64,000 bases of DNA, taken from assembly GCA_025201845.1 (NCBI GenBank), contig MU603969.1:57209-121208 (forward strand), read 5' to 3'. Of this stretch, positions 9,848 to 20,400 are shown in pieces. How positions within the stretch are numbered: position 1 is the first letter of the stretch; every line of letters begins with the position of its first letter. The stretch is from Martensiomyces pterosporus. Lineage: Eukaryota; Kickxellomycota; Kickxellomycetes; Kickxellales; Kickxellaceae. Made by a program: the position numbers and the translations under genes. The notes beneath the pieces are model-generated. The model was not told the DNA's origin, searched no databases, and saw nothing but the letters and a program-made list of their open reading frames with translations.

Positions 9848-11362
9848 ATGTGGACACAAACCATGCTTGAGGACCTCGTTTTATTCCTGCGGCTCGAGGT
9901 CGAGCGTGGCCTTTGGAAATGCGGCCAAGAAGCGGTGGGCAAGTACATGGCGGCATTGGATGACGTCGAATGGCAGATGCAGGTGTCGCATAGGACGCAA
10001 CAAAAGTTGGCGCTTCCAAACCCCAGGCGCACAATTGATGCTGATGCTGATGCTATTCCTGAAACCCAAGTCTCTCTATCGCCGACAGCAGCAAGTGATA
10101 TTCCTTCGCTCTTGGACTCTGTATTGAACCGTATACAGGATTCAGCACGCCAAGGTGGCGTGGATATTTGCTGGATTCACATGTATGTCGATGCTGCCCT
10201 GGCACAGGGGCTTGGGTTTGTTCTGAGCGGCAACTCGACAGAGGGCTCCGCAGTCAAGGTCCTCAATGACCTTGACCGTGCGACAATTGTTGGAGGTGCT
10301 TCAGGCGAGCGGCTGGAGTGGATCCATAGACTCATCGACAAAATGGAGAGTGCCGATTATTTTGCAGCGACAGCCAAACCACTGGGTCCGCACTCTCTTT
10401 ACGCACCATTGCCCGACACGTGCTCATTGTCCGGGCTGGAGGCACCTGAAATCGCGTTTCCTATCAAGAGATTATCGGTGGAGGATGTCGACGTGGACAA
10501 GTTCCTCGCGATGATTTGGGATGCAGATGCCGCCCAGCCGTTTGTCATCGAGGGAGCAATATCGTTCTGGCCAGCACTAAGCGGCCCCCGCGCGTGGCGA
10601 AACCTCGAGTACCTGCGTGCAGCAGTCGGCCACCATCGGCTGGTGCCTGTGGAGACCGGGGCCAAATACACAGACGAAGGGTGGTCGCAGAAGCTGATGC
10701 CATTTGGCGACTTTCTCGACACGATTGTATACCCGCCACAGAACACCACACGCCCTGAATCTGGCGCAGCCAAAGGGTATTTGGCGCAGCACAACCTCTT
10801 CACGCAGGCATGCAGGCTCAAACGAGACTTTTCGCTGCCCGACTACACACAGGTGGAGACAGGCCGCAGAGCGGTGCCAGAAGACTGCACCAACGACAAC
10901 AGTGGCGTGCTGGTGAATGCGTGGCTGGGGCCAAGGGGAACGGTGTCGCCGCTGCACTACGACAAGTACGACAATTTGTTTGCTCAAGTCGTCGGGTACA
11001 AGTACGTGAGGATGTACGCGCCCAGCGAGACTGGCAAGATGTACCCGCACCCGCCCGAGTCGATGCTCTCGAATACGAGCCAAGTGGATGCGGAGGCGCC
11101 AGATCTGCAAAGGTTTGGCATGTTTTCCCAGGCTCTTTATCTAGAATGCATTGTGCAACCAGGCGATCTCCTCTACGTCCCGGTAAGTAAAAGAGCGGCC
11201 ACCCGGCTTGCTTTATGATTCATTTCCTTTTGCGCACTTGCCCATGCCTTGCTGACTGCCCTCCCTTTTCTGGGGTTTCTCTGGATTGGCTTCGTGTAGC
11301 CAAGCTGGTGGCACTACCTGCGCTCCTTGAGCGCGAGCGCCAGCATTAGCATGTGGTTCTAG
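9848..11362 (+). CDS. KDM8: JmjC dioxygenase, JMJD5/KDM8-like (two exons)
   Basis: A 2-oxoglutarate/Fe(II) oxygenase of the JMJD5 type, acting as hydroxylase or histone-tail-directed enzyme depending on lineage. Exon 1 is 9848-11182; a GTAAGT...TAG intron (11183-11299) separates it from exon 2 (11300-11362), giving 465 residues. The N-terminal 180 residues are helical, as in KDM8. The cupin follows: PLHYDKYDN carries metal ligands H370 and D372, and the distal ligand H450 (SWWHYLRSLS) is in the short second exon. Without splicing the frame ends just after LLYVP and loses the third ligand, which is strong evidence for the intron. Start choice is open between 9848 and 9863. Confidence 0.9.
11183..11299 (+). 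other. Intron of the JMJD5-like gene
   Basis: 117 bases with GTAAGT donor and TAG acceptor, phase 0. A CTGAC-type branch site is visible near 11255. Splicing joins P445 to PSWWH. Confidence 0.9.
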
Positions 11363-11822
11363 CGGGGCGGGCCAATGGTGCTTTGCGCGTCTTTCCATGC
11401 AGCAGTGAAATAGCGGAGGAGCGCTGGCCGCTGGAAAATCAGCTGGAGTGGAGCGTGCAATGCAAAGAGCTGGAGATAAGCAGCGCTGGCGTGCGCGTGA
11501 CCGTGAGAAAAAGCAATCATGCGGACGCACTCAGTTCTTGCTTGATAATCAGCCCGCTTTGGCCAGCACCAGCATGGCCACAATCAAATGTCGGTTCGAG
11601 GCAGCGGGGGAAATAGGCGAGGTCATTGCAGGATAAAAGGAGGGTGAGGGGACCCCGGGTGCACTTGCAAGCTGCTCTTGCACAACTGAAAACCCTCGCT
11701 CTCTCTGCTTTCCTTCCCCTCCTGCATCACCAGCTCTCAGACACGCCTTACTTTTGCCTGCTGCTGTTTATTAGTTGCTGTCGTTGGCGCTTTTGATACA
11801 CGTACACACACAGAATACGACA
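11363..11822. promoter_or_regulatory. Upstream region of the intron-bearing SCOT gene
   Basis: No gene seen. A TATA-like GATAAAAGG lies at 11632-11640, about 185 bases before the ATG, followed by a CT-rich leader. The second SCOT gene has a comparable arrangement. Confidence 0.5.
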
Positions 11823-13557
11823 ATGTTGCTGCTCAAGGCTACCACAATGATCCAGCGCCGCTCGCTGGCAGCGGCCATGTCACAGAGAGGCGCTGCCAGC
11901 GTCTTGCGCAGAAACTTTAGCAAACTCTACCCGTCGGCGGCCAAGGCCGTTGAGGACATCCCTGCTGGGAGCACAGTTCTCTTTGGCGGATTTGGGCTCT
12001 GCGGTGTGCCCGAGCAGCTCATCGAGGCAGTCCGTGAGAACCCACAGATAAAGGACCTGACTGCCGTCTCCAACAACGCCGGGTAAGCAGAGCCGGCAGG
12101 TTTGGAGTGTGGAGTGGGGCAGCTTATCTAGCGACGTAGCTAATGACGCAAACAGACCTCTGCTGCTGTGCTTCTGCTTTCTGTTTTGTGTAGAATCGAC
12201 AATGTTGGTCTTGGCCAGCTGCTCAAGACCCGCCAGGTAAGGAGCAGCTTCATGTCTTTTTGTCGTTCCAGCTGAGCGTGTGCACGTGGAATTGAAGCTA
12301 ATGCAAGCAGCACCAACGTATGCAATATAGGTCAAGCGCATGGTCTCGAGCTATGTGGGTGAAAACAAGGAGTTTGCTCGCCAGTACCTCAGCGGTGAGC
12401 TCGAGCTCGAGCTCGTTCCCCAGGGCACGCTTGCGGAGAAGCTCCGTGCTGGTGGCGCTGGCGTCCCGGCTTTCTTCACGGCAACGGGATTTGGCACTGC
12501 AATCCAGTCCGGCGGCACGCCAATCAAGTACGCCAAGGACGGCTCCGTCGAGATCGAAGCGCCGCCCCGCGAGGTGCGTGAATTCGATGGCCGCAGCTAC
12601 CTGATGGAGAAGAGCATCACCGGCGACTATGCGCTGATCAAGGCATGGAAGGCTGACGAGCTGGGCAACCTGGTGTTCAGAGAGTCAGCCAACAACTTCA
12701 ACGGGCCAATGGCCACCGCCGGAAAGCTGACCATCGCCGAGGTCGAGGAGATTGTGCCTGTTGGCGAGCTCAAGCCCAGCGACATCCATATCCCTGGCAT
12801 TCACGTCCACCGGATCATCAAGGGCGGCGACTACGAGAAGAAGATTGAGAAACTCACTGTGCGCAAGGAAAACGAGACCGAGGCTGACTTGCCTGCTGCC
12901 ATGCAGAGACGCATCAGGATCATCAAGCGCGCCGCACGCGAGTTCAAGGACGGCATGTACGCAAACCTGGGAATCGGCATGCCCATGCTTGCCAGCAACT
13001 ACATCGAGCCCGGAATCACCGTGCACCTGCAGAGCGAGAACGGAATCCTCGGGCTTGGTCCATTCCCCACCAAGGACCAGGTCGACCCTGATCTGATCAA
13101 TGCCGGAAAGGAGACCGTTACCGTGCTGCCTGGCGGCTCGTTCTTCTCGAGCGACACGTCGTTTGCGATGATCCGCAACTCGCGTCTGGACCTGACCATT
13201 CTGGGCGGCATGGAGGTGTCGAATACCGGCGATCTGGCTAACTGGATCATCCCTGGGAAGATGGTCAAGGGCATGGGCGGCGCTATGGATCTTGTCTCTG
13301 CTGCTGACACGAAGGTTGTCGTTACTATGGATCACTGTGCCAAGGACGGCACCCCGAAGATTCTTGAGGAGTGCACCCTGCCGCTGACTGGCGTGGGCTG
13401 CGTGAGCCGCATCATCACTGACAAGTGCGTGTTTGATGTGGTCAAGGGCAAGGGGCTTGTGCTGCGCGAGCTCGCACACGGCGTCACCGTGGACGAGGTC
13501 AAGGCCTCGACCGGGTGCGCGTTTGAGGTGGCCGCCGACGTCGCCGAAACATACTGA
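11823..13557 (+). CDS. Succinyl-CoA:3-ketoacid CoA-transferase, copy 1 (three exons)
   Basis: Mitochondrial SCOT/OXCT-type enzyme that moves CoA from succinyl-CoA to acetoacetate. Exons are 11823-12082, 12194-12236 and 12331-13557, giving 509 residues. The Arg/Ser/Ala-rich N-terminus (to about residue 36) is a mitochondrial presequence; KLYPSA begins the mature fold. The alpha-type domain has [10 protein letters not shown] and the beta-type domain has the catalytic Glu in [10 protein letters not shown] (E337). Both halves are fused as in eukaryotic SCOT. The spliced junctions reproduce the uninterrupted sequence of the neighbouring copy (NNAG...[18 protein letters not shown]). It is a direct tandem paralogue of the gene at 14627. 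Confidence 0.94.
12083..12193 (+). other. Intron 1 of SCOT copy 1
   Basis: 111 bases, GTAAGC donor, TAG acceptor, phase 2. It splits the Gly codon of NNAG. Confidence 0.9.
12237..12330 (+). other. Intron 2 of SCOT copy 1
   Basis: 94 bases, GTAAGG donor, TAG acceptor, phase 0, between TRQ and VKRM. The intervening exon is only 43 bases. Confidence 0.9.
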
Positions 13558-14626
13558 GCGCATGTACGCCATCTCCCCGCCCAGAATTCTTATCTCTGTC
13601 TGCTATCAACTACACTCAACTGCCTTATCTACCCATGGGGATTTGTGACTTGTTTATGTGACTGCACACTTGCATTATCTTGTGCTTTTGTTTGTCGAGC
13701 TGTCTAGTGCTCCGCTGCGGCGGCTATCCTTTGCACCACGCCCACCACTCGCCTAAACAAGGGGCAGATCTGGAAGGCGTGGAAGTCCGCAAAACAGGAA
13801 TCAGCGCTTGACTATTTCCAGCGAAAGCCTGGCGGGCGGCACAGCGGATCGATGCATTGGAGCCGAAAACGCCATCCGTACCTGTTGCCAGGTCCCAATA
13901 AAGAAATAGTTCCACTCCCTATGTCCATCCCCTTCCCGTGACGCGGAATAGCGCAACACAAAAGATGCCTGCTGTGCAAGCCAGACCCCCGCCTTGCCAA
14001 GGCAGCCTGCCCTTATCTGCTTGCGCTCTCTGATACCAGGTCAGTGCACTTGGCTGTGCAACAAGGAACAGGAGAGCAAGTTCACCAGCCATTAGCTCTT
14101 CCCAGGTCGCGGTCCAATCGCACACGCAACAGGCCACCCTGCGCCCCGTGCGGTTACCGCCCCTTGGACGAGTAAACAGGCGTGGTCTGACGGCTTATCG
14201 GCTGACACCTGCTGCCCCTCCATTTGCTGCTGCTGCCAGACACGGACGGAATTCACTGTGCTCTCTGGAGCGGCGGTCTTTCACAGCTTGGAGCTCGCTG
14301 ATGCGCCCGTGGATCGAGAGCGCGACACTGCGAAACCAACGCGGATGCGGCACTATTTTTGCGAAGCGGCCAATTTTCGCCCTCTTTTGCTTGCACGTTT
14401 GCCCCCTTGCACTGTGCCGAATCCGTGTCGAATTGCATAGTCTTGCCTGGATTGAGGAAGGCCAGCGGGCGATGATGGTATAAAAGGAACCAGAACCGGC
14501 ACCAGCACCCTCGCCTACACACTATCAACACGTTTCACCTGTCCTGTACACTACATTTTCTTCTGCACCCTACACTCATTATTTTCCTGGTCTTGTATTC
14601 CTGTTAGTTTTCAGTGCTATACACAA
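13558..14626. promoter_or_regulatory. Spacer between the two SCOT genes
   Basis: A 1069-base spacer with no supported gene on either strand. It holds an AATAAA at 13897-13902, 340 bases past the first stop, and ends in a TATA box and CT-rich leader for copy 2. Short open frames here lack protein character. Confidence 0.5.
14479..14485 (+). promoter_or_regulatory. TATA box of SCOT copy 2
   Basis: Perfect TATAAAA, 142-148 bases upstream of the ATG at 14627, followed by a pyrimidine-rich leader. Confidence 0.6.
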
Positions 14627-16165
14627 ATGTTGGCAGTAAAGAGGCAAGCACTCGCAAGCGCCAGCCGCGCTCTTCTTCGTCCGCATCTGCTGGCGAGCGT
14701 GGCCACTGCCACATCGCGCCGCAGCCACCACACCAAGCTCTATCCGTCCGCCGATGCAGCCTTGGAGGGCGTCAAGTCTGGCGACAAGCTCCTGATCGGT
14801 GGATTCGGTCTCTGCGGCATTCCCGAGAACCTGCTCAAAGCACTGGCACGCCGCAAGGACGTGCAGCAGATCACAGCCGTGTCAAACAATGCCGGCACGT
14901 CTGATTATGGACTGGGCACACTGCTCCAGAGCCGCCAGATCAAGCGCATGGTGTCGAGCTATGTTGGCGAGAACCAGGAGTTTGCGCGCCAGTATCTTGG
15001 CGGAGAGCTCGAGGTTGAGCTTGTTCCCCAAGGCACACTTGCTGAGCGTGTTCGTTGCGGCGGCGCTGGCATCCCTGGGTTCTACACCCTGACGGGAGTG
15101 GGCACACAGGTCGAGAAGGGCGGAATCCCAATCAAGTACGCCAAGGACGGCTCTGTCGATATTGCCAGCACGCCAAGAGAGACAAAGGTGTTCAATGGCA
15201 GGAAGTACCTGATGGAAGAGGGAATCACGGGCGACTATGCACTGATCAAGGCGTGGAAGGCCGATGAGCTGGGAAACCTGATCTTCAAGTACGCCGGCAA
15301 CAACTTCAACGCTCCCATGGCCACCGCAGGCAAGATCACAATCGCCGAGGTTGAGGAGGTTGTGCCTGTGGGCGAGCTAAAGTCTGACGAGATCCATGTG
15401 CCGGGCATCCACGTCCATCGCCTGATCAAGGGCGAGGTGTACGAGAAGCGCATTGAGAAGCTCACTCTCCGCCGCACTGCTGATGAGGAGAATGATCTCC
15501 CGGCGTCGATGAAGCAGCGCATCCACATCATCAAGCGCGCTGCACGCGAGTTCAAGAACGGCATGTATGTCAACCTGGGCATCGGCATGCCTGTCTTGGC
15601 AAGCAACTACATCGACCCCAGCATCACCGTGCATCTGCAGAGCGAGAACGGAATCCTTGGGATGGGGCCGCTCCCTTTCCCCGAGGAAGTTGATGCAGAC
15701 CTGGTTAACGCCGGCAAGGAGTCCGTCACGGTGAACCCCGGTGGCTCGTGCTTCTCCAGCGACGTGTCGTTTGGCATGATCCGCGGCAACCGCCTGGCAA
15801 TGACCATCCTTGGCGGCATGCAGGTATCGCAGAACGGCGACTTGTCTAACTGGGTCGTCCCTGGAAAGATCATCAAGGGCATGGGCGGCGCCATGGATCT
15901 GGTAGCGGCTCCTGGCTCCCGTGTGGTGGTCACCATGACGCACAACGCGAAGAACGGCGAGCCAAAGATCCTCAAGGAGAACACGCTGCCGCTGACTGGC
16001 GTCAGCTGCGTCGACCGGATCATCACAGACAAGTGCGTCTTTGACGTTGTCAAGGGCAAGGGCCTGCTGCTCCGTGAGCTCTCCTACGGCAAGACTGTCG
16101 ATGAGATCAGGGCGTCGACGGGCTGCGACTTTGAGGTTGCATCCGACGTTGCCGAGACATACTAA
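14627..16165 (+). CDS. Succinyl-CoA:3-ketoacid CoA-transferase, copy 2 (intronless)
   Basis: A 512-residue SCOT paralogue of the gene at 11823, in direct orientation. An Arg/Ser/Ala-rich presequence covers about residues 1-38. [10 protein letters not shown] marks the first domain; catalytic E340 lies in [10 protein letters not shown] in the second. All regions align without gaps of consequence to copy 1, including the stretch that is split by two introns there but continuous here. Both copies keep the catalytic Glu and a targeting sequence, so both look functional. Presequence and promoter differ enough to allow different expression. Whether copy 2 lost introns through an RNA intermediate or copy 1 gained them is not decided by this sequence. 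Confidence 0.95.
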   Translation: MLAVKRQALASASRALLRPHLLASVATATSRRSHHTKLYPSADAALEGVKSGDKLLIGGFGLCGIPENLLKALARRKDVQQITAVSNNAGTSDYGLGTLLQSRQIKRMVSSYVGENQEFARQYLGGELEVELVPQGTLAERVRCGGAGIPGFYTLTGVGTQVEKGGIPIKYAKDGSVDIASTPRETKVFNGRKYLMEEGITGDYALIKAWKADELGNLIFKYAGNNFNAPMATAGKITIAEVEEVVPVGELKSDEIHVPGIHVHRLIKGEVYEKRIEKLTLRRTADEENDLPASMKQRIHIIKRAAREFKNGMYVNLGIGMPVLASNYIDPSITVHLQSENGILGMGPLPFPEEVDADLVNAGKESVTVNPGGSCFSSDVSFGMIRGNRLAMTILGGMQVSQNGDLSNWVVPGKIIKGMGGAMDLVAAPGSRVVVTMTHNAKNGEPKILKENTLPLTGVSCVDRIITDKCVFDVVKGKGLLLRELSYGKTVDEIRASTGCDFEVASDVAETY

Positions 16166-16376
16166 AAATCCGCCTACATCGCGTTTCCCATCCCTGTTCA
16201 TTTTGCCATTTGTTCCTTCAATGCAAGCCATACGCTGCTAGTATGTGTTCACATGATGCAAACCCAAATGTCCCGGCTGTAGTGGCTATGCCATTCAAGG
16301 CAAGAGTGATCTGGATGGTCAGGTTGCGAGGCTCGGAAGATTTAATGCCATTTGCGTTTTGCTACCCTTTTCCACA

Positions 16377-17028
16377 ATGGCCGGCGGATTCTTCAGAGGC
16401 ACGAACACGGACCAGGACCAGAGGTTTGGCGATGCATCGAAAAAGCTGCTGAAGGACATGTCATTTAGTGCGCTGCTCAAGCGCAAAGTGGACATGTCAA
16501 AGGTCAACATGGAGGTCGTCAAGCCGTGGATCGCGACCAAGATCAACGAGACGCTGGGCATCGAGGACGAGGTGCTATTCGAGTACGTCGTCAACATGCT
16601 CGAGGAGTCGAGCACACCTGACCCAAAAACCATGCAGCTCAACCTCACTGGGTTTCTGGAGTCCAAGACACAGGGGTTCATGCAGAGCCTGTGGGCCGTG
16701 CTGCTCGAAGCCCAGCAGAGCCAGGGCGGAGTGCCAGAGTCGTTCATCAGGGACAAGGTTGAGGAGATCAGGCGGAAAAGGGCCGAGGAGGCGAGCGCCA
16801 AGGAGAACATCAGAGCTGCCAATGAGCGGATACAGCAAGGAGCGTCGGTCTCCAGGAGAATGCAATCGGGGAGAAAGAGTCGTTGGGACACTGCCAGCAA
16901 TGCTGATGCAGTTTCTGCTCCCTCTACCGCTGAGTCCAGAAAATCCCCATTACACCCAAAAGACGGCGATAGAAGCACACGCGGCCATCGCCATCGCCAC
17001 CACAGTAGGCGGCACAGCTCAGATAGAG

Positions 17029-17061
<33 letters not shown>

Positions 17062-17201
17062 AAAGTCCAAGAAGACACCGCAGGAGTAGCAGGAGCCCAA
17101 GGCGGCGCGGTGCTGACAAGTCGCCAGAGAGGGCTGCGCCCGCAGCAAGCAGCAAGCAAGCAGAAGCCCGACCCCGCTGCTCCGAGCCTGAGGCGCACTG
17201 A
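16377..17201 (+). CDS. PWI-domain splicing factor, SRm160/SRRM1-like
   Basis: A 274-residue protein with an N-terminal PWI domain and an Arg/Ser tail, as in SRm160/SRRM1, a splicing coactivator that binds nucleic acid. I chose the ATG at 16377 because MAGGFFRGTNTDQDQRF opens the conserved leader before the PWI fold; an in-frame ATG at 16359 adds only six residues. The PWI signature is VKPWIATKINETLGIEDEVL near residues 46-65. After a charged helix (EEIRRKRAEEA) come His/Arg and RS repeats encoded partly by five tandem AGGAGC hexamers at 17031-17060. The tail is short compared with metazoan SRRM1. Confidence 0.85.
17031..17060 (+). repeat. (AGGAGC)5 coding hexamer repeat
   Basis: Five tandem hexamers encode part of the alternating Arg-Ser tail of the PWI-domain protein. 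Confidence 0.85.
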
Positions 17202-17401
17202 CTAGCGTTCAGTGTCACGTGAGTAGATGCCAGCTGGCTTGTTGTCGGTATGCGCTAAAGTAAACAAAACTTTTCATGCATTTCGCATATGCAGCTTGGC
17301 TTTGTTCCCGCTTTTGCCTCTCGTGCGTTTCTTCTAATATCCACACCTCATTGCCCATATATATCTACTCTTGCTGCCAAACAGGCCTTTTTGCGTCGAT
17401 T

Positions 17402-20400
17402 ATGTCGGAGGAACTGCTTGGGTCATTCCAGAGCTTCTCAAAATGCACTGCGTCGGCCGAGCAAAAGGCTCTTAAGCGGCTGTCGCAACCAGAAAACACA
17501 GCAAGGGCCTCTCGCGCAGATATCGAGTTTGCCCTTGGAATTGTCAACCAGACCAACCAGCTGTTCTCCAAGAAAACAGGCGAAATTCGGAAACAATGCG
17601 AGGCTAGTGCAGCTGCATTCGTTGAGAGCGTCGAGCGTATGATCCGGGTTGCGGTCGCTGCGTTCAGGTTCCTGCACGCTAACCGCAGCACTGCTGGATT
17701 CAATCCGCTGGCCCTGGAGAAGACAATATCCAACTTCACTACAGCCTGTGCCAACGCACACTTGGGATTGAGGGCATGGGAGGGGCTGTCGTTCCTACGG
17801 GCGTGTCTGCTTGCGCACGCAGAGGCGCATATTTTGGCTCCAGCTAGTACCAAAGGTGCCACTTCAAGCTCAAGGTCAGCGCTGCCGACTGCAGGTAGAG
17901 CGCTACGAAAGCCGGCTGCAAAAGCGAAGGGAGCTGCATCGACACGGGCTGCACCACAGAAGAGCGACACCGCCGGATCCTCGGAGGAGAGCTTAACGAC
18001 CAATATGCACCGCCTTAGTATTGGAACCGGAAAAGCCAACGGCAGTAGCAGCAGTAGGCGCACAAAGGACGGAGCAGTGGGCTCGATCCATTTCCCCGTG
18101 CAGTACTGCAACGGCGATCTGGCATTCAACAACCTGGTTGTCACGCTGCTATGCAACTTTCTGCGCGCTCTCTCCCAAGACTCCGCTTCGAAACAGACGG
18201 CTGAGCTTGCCGAGGACTTGGCGCGCAAAAACAACAGCGCACTGGATTGGTGTCTACGGGTACATGGAATCGACAGTGACTCTGTTGAGCCTTTTCTGGG
18301 TGTCTGCTTCAGGTCGTACTACGCACTGGGCACAATTAGCGAGCAACACTCGCTCGAGATACGCCTTCTGGGGCTCGTTGCATACTCGAAAACAAAGGCC
18401 TGCGATTACCGAGAGCTACTTAGATATGCGACAAGGGCAGCACTTCGGGCAGAGTCCTCGGCAGCAGAAACACAAGACTTGGATGGTCGGCTTGACGCCT
18501 ATTTTTCAGGTGTGCTGGACTTGATCAAGGCGCAGCTGGGCTCGCTGAGTGTCTCTCCCGAACTGGTCGAGTTTTGCCACCAAGCAGCGAATGTGAAGCA
18601 GCGTGCTGCTGGGTTAGAGAAAGCACTCGATGCTTGCCGGCTGCCGCTGCTTTCTAGCCAAGGCGACAAGGATGCACATGCAAAGCTCGTATCTGAATCC
18701 CTTTCAACGTATGCACTTGTGAACAGTGCTCTCAGGAGAGGTTCGCTGCGCTCTGAGGCACATTCAATCGCGCTGTCTCTACCGCTGCTAGCAGACGAGG
18801 CCCTTAGCCCCAAGGCTCGCCACACACTCGCCGGCTGGAACTCTCTTGCTGTCTGCGCAGATATGCTTCGCAAGATTGCAAAGAGGGCATTCGGCGAGCT
18901 GCGCCAGCCAAAACTCGAGCCGCTGCAATCGGACCTGGCTGGGGTGCTTATCCGCGTGATGGACGTTGCAGGCCGCATATACGAGGCGTACATTTCCCGC
19001 GGGGCAGCAGCCAAGGCCGAAAGCGTGGGTGGAACAAGCGCTGCATCCTTGCTGAACTGCAACGCTGAGGTCTACTTGCTAACAATCCAGTTCGCTCTGC
19101 AGTTCCAGGAGTCTAGCGTGGCAGCACAAGAGACAACGAAGTCACACAGCGATCGCTTGCTGGCGTTGTGTAAGAAGGGCAAATGTAGCGCGGATTTTTT
19201 GCGCAACCACTCAACGGTGTTCTTCAACCGAGGCGCGAGTCTGTATCAGCTCAAGATCTATGGCCAGGCAGCGCAGACGATGGATCTTGCCATTGGTAGT
19301 CTTGAGCAATGGATTGCCACATCTCAAGCAAGCCATGCATCGCTAGGCGATGCGCTTAACCAGCTATGCAAGCGCTACGAGATTGCGGGCTCGGCATACC
19401 AGTCGAACCGCTCCTTTGATGATGCAGCCAAGCTGTTCGGCCGAGCAATCAGCTGGATAAGTGCACAGTTCCAGGATCAAGTGTGCACCTCAATTGTCAG
19501 CAGTCAAGGCCACAAAGTTGTGCTGCCGCCATACAGCTCGGTGCCGGAGAACTCTGCTGAGGTCAAGCGCATTTCGCAGTTTGTTGACCGCTACGTCAGA
19601 ATGTGCGCGGGTCGGTTGGTGAAGGACCCCAGAGAGGCCGATTTGCACGCCTCAGTGGTCAAGTACGCCGCTGATCTCCCCAAGGACAGCGTGGCTTGTG
19701 CATGGCTGTATGAGGTCGAGGCATACCATTGGCGGCCCTTCTCTAACGCGCCATCTGGCTCTACGTCGGCAATAAGGACTGGCCATTTGACGAGCGCCCT
19801 CGCAATATATGAAACCACAAGTCCGCTAGGATATGCGCGCTGTCTCATTGAACTCGCGAAGCTAGACCGCGACGGCGGCAGTCGCGAAGCGTGCCTCGAC
19901 CGGCTGCATGCTGCCATGGAGATCACAAAGGAGCTCTCAGAGGACAGCATATATGTGCTGAGTGCCCTCAGCGAGTGCTACGCCTGGCGTGGGATCGTCG
20001 GCATTGAGGCAGGCGACATGGCCACGGATGATATTGCTGCCTGTGTCAACCTCTGGTCACTTCTCCATAAACAAGCCAGCGCACCCATTGCCGACAGCGA
20101 CGGTCGATCTGTGCCAGACTGCGGCCTCTTGCGCGATGCTGCAAATACGATGAACAGGACTCTGGAGCTGCTAATGTCACGCCGCATGCATGCGCTCTGC
20201 TCCGATATCTTAGCTGTGCTATTCAGCATATCGTCGACATGCGAGCGCTATGACCGGTCCTGGGCGCCAACGACCATGGAAAGCCTTATTGGCTTGGGCA
20301 CCACCTCTCTACTGCAGGGCCACATGAGCACTGCAGCCGAACATTTCCAGGCTGCAGCATCCCGTTACGAGACTGGCGTGCTCCCAGTGCATGTAGAGGT

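Noticed and set aside
13558..14626. A small gene between the SCOT copies
   Set aside because: Several short frames up to about 110 codons exist on both strands, but none has protein-like composition, splice support or a plausible start context.
17276..17401. N-terminal extension of separase by 42 codons
   Set aside because: Pyrimidine-rich leader; the downstream Met begins a hydrophilic, typical N-terminus.
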